Below, piece after piece: positions 9,129 to 15,860 of a stretch of DNA of 31,678 nt. The stretch lies in contig CAZBAO010000005.1 of NCBI GenBank assembly GCA_964490085.1, positions 1 through 31,678 on the forward strand. Direction: 5' to 3'. The notes below the pieces were generated by a model that did not search any database, was not told the DNA's origin, and saw only the letters and a list, made by a program, of their open reading frames with translations. Both the position numbers and the translations under genes were made by a program. Source of the DNA: RGIG3009 sp964490085 (GTDB lineage Bacteria; Bacillota; Clostridia; Oscillospirales; Acutalibacteraceae). The stretch's first letter is position 1. The number at the start of each line of letters is the position of its first letter.

Positions 9129-10175
9129 ATGCCGGAGGATCTGAAATCCCTTACAACCGAACAGATCATAGAGCGTATCGTTAAGATGGGATACCCTGCT
9201 TTTCGTGGCAAGCAAATCGCGCAGTGGTTGGCGAACGGCTGTACTTCGCTTGATGAGATGACCAATCTGCCGATTTCCCTGCGTGAGCAGCTCAAAACAC
9301 AGTTTTGTATCCCCGGTGTGACGGTCTTGCAAAAGTGGCAGTCAAAGCTTGACGAAACCACCAAGTATCTGTTTGAATTGTCCGACGGTGAAACGGTGGA
9401 GTCGGTGCTGATGAGCTATCATCACGGCTGGTCACAGTGCTTGTCTACGCAAGTTGGTTGTCGCATGGGCTGTTCCTTTTGCGCTACCGGCATGGGCGGG
9501 CTGTCCCGCAATCTGTCGGCGGCGGAAATGCTCGCTCAGATCGAAACCGCACAGCGCGATCGCGGTATCCGCGTATCGTCGGTTGTGCTGATGGGCATGG
9601 GAGAGCCGCTGGACAATTACGACAATGTGTTGCGCTTTTTGAGAATGTTATCCGAGCCCGGCGGTGTGCATATCGGGATGCGTCACGTATCCCTGTCCAC
9701 CTGTGGCTTGGTCGATCACATTTATCGGTTAATGGAGGAGAATCTCCAGTTGACCTTATCGGTATCCCTGCACGCGCCCAATAACGAGATCCGCTCACGG
9801 CTGATGCCGATCAACCGTCGGTATCCGGTGGAAAAACTTCTGGAGGCGTGTCGTCGCTATGCGGATACCACCGGTCGGCGGATATCCTTTGAATATGCGA
9901 TGATCCACGGCGTCAACGACAGTGATGCGTGCGCCGAGGAGCTCGCAGCACGGCTGCGCGGAATGCTTTGCCACGTGAATTTGATTCCCGCAAACGAGGT
10001 AAAAGGCAAGGAGCATCGGCGCAGTACCGGTGAGAGACTAAAACAGTTTTCCCGTATTTTGGAGCAACGTGGGTTGACCGTCACGGTCAGACGCACGTTG
10101 GGTGCGGATATTAACGCATCCTGTGGCCAGCTCCGCCGTCAGAAAAGAGAGGAGGAATCGCCATGCGGACTTTAG
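9129..10175 (+). CDS. rlmN: Dual-specificity 23S rRNA m2A2503 / tRNA m2A37 methyltransferase RlmN
   Basis: A radical-SAM enzyme that puts a C2-methyl on adenine 2503 of 23S rRNA (and on A37 of some tRNAs). The iron-sulfur motif CRMGCSFC places Cys111, Cys115 and Cys118 at the cluster. It is followed by GMGEPLDNYDNV and SLSTCGLV. The C-terminal region contains RRTLGADINASCGQL, with the second catalytic cysteine. The length of 348 aa and the N-terminal helical accessory domain match RlmN rather than Cfr. Its last 13 bases overlap prpC. Confidence 0.95.
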   Translation: MPEDLKSLTTEQIIERIVKMGYPAFRGKQIAQWLANGCTSLDEMTNLPISLREQLKTQFCIPGVTVLQKWQSKLDETTKYLFELSDGETVESVLMSYHHGWSQCLSTQVGCRMGCSFCATGMGGLSRNLSAAEMLAQIETAQRDRGIRVSSVVLMGMGEPLDNYDNVLRFLRMLSEPGGVHIGMRHVSLSTCGLVDHIYRLMEENLQLTLSVSLHAPNNEIRSRLMPINRRYPVEKLLEACRRYADTTGRRISFEYAMIHGVNDSDACAEELAARLRGMLCHVNLIPANEVKGKEHRRSTGERLKQFSRILEQRGLTVTVRRTLGADINASCGQLRRQKREEESPCGL

Positions 10176-10915
10176 GAGCATCTCATGCAGGACGTGTCCG
10201 TCCCAGCAATCAGGATGCTTACGTCTGTGGTATGTTGACTGCAAACACAGCCTTTGCCGTCGTGTGTGACGGTATGGGCGGTGCCAACGGCGGTAACATT
10301 GCCAGTGCGATCGCCATGCGTTGTATTGCCGATCGTATCGTGGACGAATACCGCGAAAGCTCAACGACTTCGACGGTGCGTCGTCTGCTGGAATCGGCAA
10401 TCTCATCTGCCAACGAAGAGGTCTTTGAGGCGGCGATGGAGGACGAGACGTTGCGGGGCATGGGGACGACCGTCGTGGCGGTTATTGCCAACGACCGCGA
10501 CGTGTGTATTGCCCACGTTGGTGACAGTCGTGCCTATCTGGTGACGCACGCGGATATTGAACAGATCACCCGCGATCATTCGGTCGTTCAGGACATGGTG
10601 GAAAAAGGACAGATCACCGCTGATCAGGCGCGATTCCATCCGCAAAAGCATTTTCTTACCCGTGCTCTCGGTGTGGAGGATGAGACGCAGTGTGATTTTA
10701 CCATTGTCCCCTTTCCGGAGGACGGTACGGTGCTGATCTGTACGGACGGTCTTTCCAATATGGTCGAGCCCGATACGCTGCAATCGCTTATTCGCACGTT
10801 CCCGTTTGAGGAGATTCCTCAAAAGCTCATCAATACGGCGAACTTAGCGGGCGGCAGTGACAATATCACAGTCGTTGCGATCACAAGACAGGAAAAGGTA
10901 CAGGAGGATAGATGA
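10163..10915 (+). CDS. prpC: PP2C-type serine/threonine protein phosphatase (Stp/PrpC)
   Basis: Dephosphorylates targets of the partner PASTA kinase encoded next. At 250 aa it is a single metal-dependent PP2C domain: RVRPSNQDA near the N-terminus, the metal-ligand CDGMGG at 35-40, HVGDSRAYL in the middle, TRALG and a C-terminal GGSDNITVV. Strong ribosome binding site gaggagg. It overlaps rlmN by 13 bases and its TGA overlaps the kinase start, so phosphatase and kinase are translationally coupled, as in most Firmicutes. Confidence 0.95.
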   Translation: MRTLGASHAGRVRPSNQDAYVCGMLTANTAFAVVCDGMGGANGGNIASAIAMRCIADRIVDEYRESSTTSTVRRLLESAISSANEEVFEAAMEDETLRGMGTTVVAVIANDRDVCIAHVGDSRAYLVTHADIEQITRDHSVVQDMVEKGQITADQARFHPQKHFLTRALGVEDETQCDFTIVPFPEDGTVLICTDGLSNMVEPDTLQSLIRTFPFEEIPQKLINTANLAGGSDNITVVAITRQEKVQEDR

Positions 10916-12957
10916 TGGATAAATATGTCGGAAAGCGTCTGGATGGGCGCTATGAGATCAAGGAGATCATCGGTGTCGGTGGCATGGCGCACGTGTATAA
11001 GGCCTACGACAATGTTGACAACCGTATCGTTGCCGTCAAGATACTCAAGGAGGAGTATCTCCAGAACGAGGAATTTACCCGCCGCTTTAAAAACGAATCC
11101 AAGGCGATCGCTATTTTGTCACATCCCAATATCGTCAAGGTGTACGACGTCAGCTTTGGTGACAGAATGCAGTACATCGTCATGGAATACATCGACGGTA
11201 TCACTCTCAAAGAGTATATCGAGGGTCAGGCAGAATTCAAATGGAAAGAAGCGGTGCACTTTACGGTGCAGATCCTGCGCGCACTGCAGCATGCCCACGA
11301 TAAGGGCATCGTCCACCGTGATATCAAGCCGCAGAACATAATGCTTCTGCCGGACGGTACCATTAAGGTCGCCGATTTCGGTATCGCGCGCTTCTCCCGT
11401 CAGGATATGCGCACCACGCGCTCGACCGACAAAGCTATCGGCTCGGTGCACTACATCAGCCCTGAGCAGGCGCGCGGCGAGATCACCGATGAAAAGGCGG
11501 ACATTTATTCCGTTGGTGTGATGCTGTATGAGATGCTGACCGGCAAGCTCCCGTTTGAAGCGGACAGCGCAGTTTCGGTTGCGATCATGCAGATGCAGTC
11601 TGAGGCACAGCCGCCTCGCCAGATCAACGCGGCGATTCCTGAGGGCTTAGAGGATATCACGGTCAAGGCCATGCAGAAGGACACCTCCAAACGGTATCAA
11701 TCTGCGGCGGAGATGCTGTATGACATTGATGAGTTCAAGAAAAACCCCAGCATCCATTTTGAATACAAGTATTTTGTGGATGACAGTCCGACGCGCTATA
11801 TGGACACCATCAGCAAGGTGCGCGGAACGGAGCCTGTCAAACCGGTAGGCCGTGTACGGACGGTTGAGCAAGAGGATGAAGAGGTCGAGGAAAAGAAAGG
11901 CTTTCCGATCATTCCGGTGTTGTGCGCCGTGGCGGGCGCGTTTGTGCTGATCGCCGTTATTTTCGTGTTCGTTGTGATGGGAGATAAATTCTTCAACAAC
12001 GATTCTGAGCAGATCGAGGTACCGCAATTTGTCGGTATGACGTTGGATGAGATCTCCAGCAACCCCGAATACATGCAGTGGTTTAACTTTGAAACGGCAA
12101 AAGAGCAGTACAGCGACGAGCCGGTCGGCACCGTCATTGACCAATCACTGGAAGAAGGCATCACGGTCAAAAAAGGCGTGAAATCCATTACGTTAACGGT
12201 CAGCAAGGGCCCGAATCTGGTGCAGATCCCCAACGTGGTCGGTCAGCATCGGGATGCGGCGCAGGCCGCTTTGGAAAATGCCGGTTTCGTTGTGAAATAC
12301 ACGCTGGATGTCAGCGACGAGGTCGCAGTCGACTTCGTTATCTCGCTGTCTCCGGCAGAGTATCCGGACAAAATGAATTACGGCTCGGAGATCACCATGG
12401 TAGTCAGCAGCGGCGAAACGCCGGCTGAACCGGTTGCCATGCCGGACGTCACGAATATCGCCAAGGATCAGGCAATTGCCCTGCTGGAAAATGCCGGCTT
12501 CACGGTTGCGGAGACCGATATCACCTATGTAGACGACTCCAGTGTGCCGGCGGATACGGTTATTTGGCAGAGCATTACGGCGGATACGCCGACGGTTCCC
12601 GGTACGGCTGTCCAACTGCGTGTGAGCACCGGCTTTACACAAGCTAAGGTGCAGATCCGGCTGCCTGCACAGATGACTACACCGATCGATATGCAGGTGT
12701 ACGTTAATGGCGAATTGCGCGACACATTCACCGGCTTGTTGCCGAATGAAGTGCAGGTCAAGGACGTCGTTGTAAGCGAAAAGGCGGAGTCTTATACGGT
12801 GACTGTTCGCATCGCGGACAACGGTAAAGGCAATTATACCGCGTATGCCAAATACACGGTAAACGGTAAGACCGGTGCGGTGACCATCACCGAGGAGCCC
12901 AATTTGAACGCGCTCGTTTCCGCAAACACGACCACAACGACAGTGGCGGTCGGATGA
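10915..12957 (+). CDS. prkC: PASTA-domain serine/threonine protein kinase (PrkC/StkP type)
   Basis: Membrane kinase that senses cell-wall fragments or lipid II through outside PASTA repeats. From the ATG at 10915 (seven bases after aggagg; an ATG at 10912 adds one Met) it has 680 aa. The kinase domain covers about 1-275, with a GVGGMAHVYKA glycine loop, Lys42, catalytic HRDIKPQN (134-141) and DFG at 154-156. A transmembrane segment is at about 332-355. Three PASTA repeats follow at about 367-432, 435-501 and 505-573. The C-terminal tail of about 100 residues beyond the last repeat is beta-rich, with a Thr-rich end. In spore formers the family also signals spore germination (B. subtilis PrkC). 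The three-repeat count is a visual estimate. Confidence 0.95.
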   Translation: MDKYVGKRLDGRYEIKEIIGVGGMAHVYKAYDNVDNRIVAVKILKEEYLQNEEFTRRFKNESKAIAILSHPNIVKVYDVSFGDRMQYIVMEYIDGITLKEYIEGQAEFKWKEAVHFTVQILRALQHAHDKGIVHRDIKPQNIMLLPDGTIKVADFGIARFSRQDMRTTRSTDKAIGSVHYISPEQARGEITDEKADIYSVGVMLYEMLTGKLPFEADSAVSVAIMQMQSEAQPPRQINAAIPEGLEDITVKAMQKDTSKRYQSAAEMLYDIDEFKKNPSIHFEYKYFVDDSPTRYMDTISKVRGTEPVKPVGRVRTVEQEDEEVEEKKGFPIIPVLCAVAGAFVLIAVIFVFVVMGDKFFNNDSEQIEVPQFVGMTLDEISSNPEYMQWFNFETAKEQYSDEPVGTVIDQSLEEGITVKKGVKSITLTVSKGPNLVQIPNVVGQHRDAAQAALENAGFVVKYTLDVSDEVAVDFVISLSPAEYPDKMNYGSEITMVVSSGETPAEPVAMPDVTNIAKDQAIALLENAGFTVAETDITYVDDSSVPADTVIWQSITADTPTVPGTAVQLRVSTGFTQAKVQIRLPAQMTTPIDMQVYVNGELRDTFTGLLPNEVQVKDVVVSEKAESYTVTVRIADNGKGNYTAYAKYTVNGKTGAVTITEEPNLNALVSANTTTTTVAVG

Positions 12958-13850
12958 TGACCGGAGAAAAACAAAGCGGGTTGATCCTGCAAAGCATCGG
13001 CGGTTTCTATTACGTAGAAACCGCCGAAGCGGTTTTTGAATGTAAAGCGCGCGGCGCGTTCCGTAAGGAGCATATCACACCGCTTTCCGGTGACCGTGTT
13101 ACCATTACGACGTACGACGACGGTACCGGCATTTTGGAAGAGATCCTGCCGCGCCGAAACATGCTGGTGCGACCGCCTGTCGCGAATTTGGATTGTCTGG
13201 CCATCGTGGCTTCGGTGACGGAGCCGAAGCCGAATCTACAGCTGTTGGATAAGCTGATCGCCATTGCCGAGGATGCGGCAATCGAGCCGATCGTGGTCAT
13301 TACCAAATCCGATCTTGACGATACAGCGGCATTGGAGGCCGTCTATCGCGGCGCCGGTTTTCCGCTGTTTGTGATCACCAATATTGCTCCAAGCTCTGCG
13401 CAGGGGCTTAAAGCGTTTTTGCAGGGGAAGATCACGGCATTTACAGGGAACTCCGGCGTCGGTAAATCCAGTCTTCTCAATTTGATCGATCCCGCGTTGT
13501 GTCGCGAAACGGGTGAGATCAGTAAGAAGCTGGGGCGCGGGCGTCACACCACGCGCTCGGTCATGCTGTTTCGCTTGTCAGACGGTGGATATCTGGCGGA
13601 TACTCCCGGCTTTTCCGCTTTGGATATCGAGCGCACACAACCGATCGATAAGGATGACTTGTTTCACTGTTTCCGCGAATTCGAGCCGTATTTCGGCAAA
13701 TGCCGCTTTACCGGCTGCTCACACGTACACGAGCCGGATTGTGCGATCCGCGCGGCGGTGGAAGCGGGGAGGATCGCCCCGTCTCGATATGACAGCTACG
13801 TTGCCATGTACGAGGAAGCAAGGCTGCGCAAGCCGTGGGAAACGATATGA
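12954..13850 (+). CDS. rsgA: Ribosome small subunit-dependent GTPase RsgA
   Basis: A GTPase that checks the decoding centre during late 30S assembly. It has the circularly permuted GTPase order: TKSD (G4, 117-120) comes before the P-loop GNSGVGKSS (G1, 165-173) and DTPGF (G3). An N-terminal OB fold (about 5-70) and a C-terminal zinc knuckle built from CRFTGCSHVHEPDC complete the family layout. At 298 aa it is full length. The start overlaps the prkC stop by four bases. It is the last gene of the run and is followed at once by an intrinsic terminator. rpe and thiN, which usually follow, are not here. Confidence 0.95.
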   Translation: MMTGEKQSGLILQSIGGFYYVETAEAVFECKARGAFRKEHITPLSGDRVTITTYDDGTGILEEILPRRNMLVRPPVANLDCLAIVASVTEPKPNLQLLDKLIAIAEDAAIEPIVVITKSDLDDTAALEAVYRGAGFPLFVITNIAPSSAQGLKAFLQGKITAFTGNSGVGKSSLLNLIDPALCRETGEISKKLGRGRHTTRSVMLFRLSDGGYLADTPGFSALDIERTQPIDKDDLFHCFREFEPYFGKCRFTGCSHVHEPDCAIRAAVEAGRIAPSRYDSYVAMYEEARLRKPWETI

Positions 13851-13857
13851 ACCTTTT

Positions 13858-13886
13858 GACCGACAGGAGATCCTGTCGGTCTTTTT
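13858..13886 (+). terminator. Intrinsic terminator after rsgA
   Basis: Bases 13858-13867 pair with 13872-13881 (10 bp, GACCGACAGG/CCTGTCGGTC) around a four-base loop. A run of five T follows immediately. It closes the housekeeping run seven bases after the rsgA stop. Confidence 0.93.
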
Positions 13887-13949
13887 GTCACCATTTCCGA
13901 TTTCGTGAATACGCTGTTAATACAACCGTCGTTAAAGGGAGCGTGCGTT

Positions 13950-14096
13950 ATGAGAAGAAGAAACAACTGCGTCGGGGGATATTTTGCCGCGTTTGGTTTC
14001 GGCGTGTTGGTAGCGTTGCTCTTTCCCATGCGTTTCATCCTTGTTGTGGCGGCGGTGGCGCTGGTGTTGGCGGGCCTTTCGTTGGTTCGCTGTTAA
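13950..14096 (+). CDS. 48-aa hydrophobic membrane protein, function unknown
   Basis: A short basic N-terminus (MRRRNN) is followed by two hydrophobic stretches, at about 11-25 and 28-45, split by Pro26-Met-Arg, so it may be a small hairpin membrane protein. A purine-rich aaaggga stands before the ATG at 13950. An in-frame ATG at 13905 would add 15 unlike residues with no ribosome binding site. I do not recognise a named family. It lies only 22 bases before spoVM and after the rsgA terminator, so the two are probably on one transcript, which suggests a sporulation or envelope role. That role is inference from position only. Confidence 0.6.
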   Translation: MRRRNNCVGGYFAAFGFGVLVALLFPMRFILVVAAVALVLAGLSLVRC

Positions 14097-14118
14097 ACTT
14101 TATGAGGGAGGAAGGCTT

Positions 14119-14211
14119 ATGCAGATCGTGATCGTGAAGAGTCCCAAATTCTTTGGCAGCATCCTGAGAAAGGTTTTCAAAATTCCCAAAACCGAATATC
14201 CGGCATCGTAA
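14119..14211 (+). CDS. spoVM: Stage V sporulation protein M (SpoVM), 30-aa amphipathic peptide
   Basis: SpoVM is a tiny amphipathic helix that marks the curved forespore membrane and anchors the coat ATPase SpoIVA. The ORF from ATG 14119 to TAA 14211 encodes 30 residues starting MQIVIVKSPKFFGSILRK. Against remembered B. subtilis SpoVM (26 aa, start MKFYTIKLPKFLGGIVR) it matches in the same register at Met1, Lys7, Pro9, Lys10, Phe11, Gly13, Ile15 and Arg17, including the Pro9 that matters for curvature sensing. A strong gggaggaag ribosome binding site lies before the ATG. It follows the rsgA region, as in Bacillus, and precedes a SipL-like gene. The C-terminus is four residues longer than in Bacillus. 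It is easily missed by gene finders because of its length. Confidence 0.88.
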   Translation: MQIVIVKSPKFFGSILRKVFKIPKTEYPAS

Positions 14212-14213
14212 GT

Positions 14214-14244
14214 GAAAGAGGCGCTATGCGCCTCTTTCCTTTTT
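14214..14244 (+). terminator. Intrinsic terminator after spoVM
   Basis: Bases 14214-14224 and 14228-14238 are exact reverse complements (11 bp) with a three-base TAT loop, followed by a T run to 14244. It starts two bases after the spoVM stop, so sipL needs its own promoter. Confidence 0.93.
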
Positions 14245-14245
14245 G

Positions 14246-14274
14246 GTATATTCCGCCCTTTGTATGAATATAGT
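14246..14274 (+). promoter_or_regulatory. Candidate sigma-E (mother-cell) promoter for the SipL-like gene
   Basis: GTATATT at 14246-14252 and AATATAGT at 14267-14274 are 14 bases apart. They agree with the sigma-E consensus (KMATATT and CATACAMT-like elements, spacer about 14) at six of seven and about seven of eight positions if CATAYANT is used. The site lies between the spoVM terminator and the gene, 35 bases before the ATG. sipL is known to be sigma-E dependent in C. difficile. The match is by eye only. Confidence 0.5.
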
Positions 14275-14309
14275 GAGATTAGAACAAGCCGTACAAAGGA
14301 GAGAGATGG

Positions 14310-15830
14310 ATGGAACTTCAAACGACTATGCGACGAATGGGACTTACTCAAACGATCTTCAATGATTTTGACGAGCGTCCCGTGGATTGCGATTTTATGC
14401 TTCCGGACTTTTTGCCGGATATCGCGGCAATTTTAAAATGCACCATGATACCGGTGGTGCAATCACATCAGATCAGCGGTGACCGCGTGATGGCAGATGG
14501 AACGGTCTGCCTGCGGGTGTTGTACTTAGACGAAAATCGACGGTGTGTCCGCAGCTTTGAAAGCTCACAGTCCTTTACCTCGGTGTTCACCGTTAAAGGT
14601 TTGTCGAGCGGTGATGCCGTCGCGCTCAGTGCAAAGCCGAACTACGTTAACTGCCGAGCTACCAGCCCGCGCCGCGTAGATATTCACGGTGCCTTCAGCG
14701 TTAAATTGGTCGTTACCAGCCGAATGGATACCGAGGTTGTGGAAACCGCATCCGCTGAGAATCTGTATACAAAGGGCTGTAAGGTTGCTTGTACGGTTTC
14801 CGGAGGCGGTGCGGAGAAAACCTTTACCCTCAACGAGGTACTGGAGCTGGATAACGATGCTCCTGCGGAAATGATCATCCGCAGTGAAGCACATATTTGT
14901 GTCAGCGATTGTAAGCAGTTGGCGGGCAAAGCAGTCCTCAAGGGCGATATATTGCTGAAAACGGTTTATGCGACCGATACCGTGGCGGGTACGCTGTGCC
15001 GGACAAAGCACAGCATTCCTTTCAGTCAAATTCTGGACGTAGACGGTCTGACCGAGGAAACGCTCTGCGAAGCTCGCGCGGAGATAGTGTCCTGCGACAT
15101 TCGTCTTGCGCAAAATCCGGGCGGTGAGAGCCGCTTGTTATCGGTCAGTATCAAGTCGGCACTGTCACTGCACTGCTTTGTTAATGAGGTTTGTGAGTTA
15201 CTGACCGACGCTTTCCATACGACTTATCCGCTCACACTGACTACGCAGCGGATCGTACCGTGCTGTATCACGGATCTTACGCGGGAGACGGTAACCGTAC
15301 AGCAGACGGTCACACTGCCGGACGGCGGTATTGCCGAAGTAGCGGACGTGTGGAGTGAAGTAATCACCGCGGTCTGCAACGAAGGTGCGCTGGAGGGTCA
15401 GCTGCTTGTACAGCTGCTTGCCCGCGATGAAAACGGTGTGGTATCCTATTACGAGCGCCCGTTGGATATCACGGTTCCGCTTACCGGTGTTTGCGATCAG
15501 ACCGCTGTGCGCGTAACGGTTTTGGATACGGATCACGCGTTGGCCGGTGACCGACTTGAGTTGCGCATCAAATTGCTCGTCTGCCGCCGCACAAGCGCCA
15601 CCGAGAACTGTCTTGCCATCACCGGCGTCCAAGCCGACGAAAGTGCTCCGTACTCCCATGCCGAGGGCATGGAAAACTGTCAGGTCAAGGTTCGCTTTGC
15701 CGAGGCCGGTGAGTCGCTGTGGGAGATCGCCAAAGCGGAACACGCCTCACCGACTGCCTTGATGAGGGAAAACGAGCTTACTGAGGACACCTTAATGGAT
15801 CGCACGATGCTGCTGATTCCGTTGTGCTAA
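14310..15830 (+). CDS. sipL: SipL-like spore coat assembly protein (DUF3794 repeats + C-terminal LysM)
   Basis: In C. difficile SipL binds SpoIVA through its LysM domain and is needed to localise the coat. This 506-aa protein has the same plan. A DUF3794-type N-terminus is recognised by PDCDFMLPDFLPDI-like residues near 25-40 and the VLYLDENRR segment. Further DUF3794-like segments continue to about 450. A C-terminal LysM covers about 460-505 (AEAGESLWEIAKAE, then ALMRENEL and MLLIPLC). Start ATG 14310 has aaaggaga upstream; an ATG at 14306 is out of frame. The gene lies next to spoVM, whose product also works through SpoIVA. SpoIVA itself is not in the window. The exact number of DUF3794 repeats is uncertain. 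Confidence 0.82.
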   Translation: MELQTTMRRMGLTQTIFNDFDERPVDCDFMLPDFLPDIAAILKCTMIPVVQSHQISGDRVMADGTVCLRVLYLDENRRCVRSFESSQSFTSVFTVKGLSSGDAVALSAKPNYVNCRATSPRRVDIHGAFSVKLVVTSRMDTEVVETASAENLYTKGCKVACTVSGGGAEKTFTLNEVLELDNDAPAEMIIRSEAHICVSDCKQLAGKAVLKGDILLKTVYATDTVAGTLCRTKHSIPFSQILDVDGLTEETLCEARAEIVSCDIRLAQNPGGESRLLSVSIKSALSLHCFVNEVCELLTDAFHTTYPLTLTTQRIVPCCITDLTRETVTVQQTVTLPDGGIAEVADVWSEVITAVCNEGALEGQLLVQLLARDENGVVSYYERPLDITVPLTGVCDQTAVRVTVLDTDHALAGDRLELRIKLLVCRRTSATENCLAITGVQADESAPYSHAEGMENCQVKVRFAEAGESLWEIAKAEHASPTALMRENELTEDTLMDRTMLLIPLC

Positions 15831-15860
15831 CAAAAAGACCGCCTGCGGGCGGTCTTTTTG
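15831..15860. terminator. Bidirectional terminator between sipL and feoB
   Basis: Bases 15831-15843 pair perfectly with 15848-15860 (13 bp) around a four-base loop. The arms start with CAAAAAG and end with CTTTTTG, which gives a T-tract on both strands. It lies exactly between two convergent stop codons. Confidence 0.93.

Noticed and set aside
13905..13949. Earlier ATG for the 48-aa membrane protein
   Set aside because: No ribosome binding site is present, and the added residues do not look like part of a membrane peptide.
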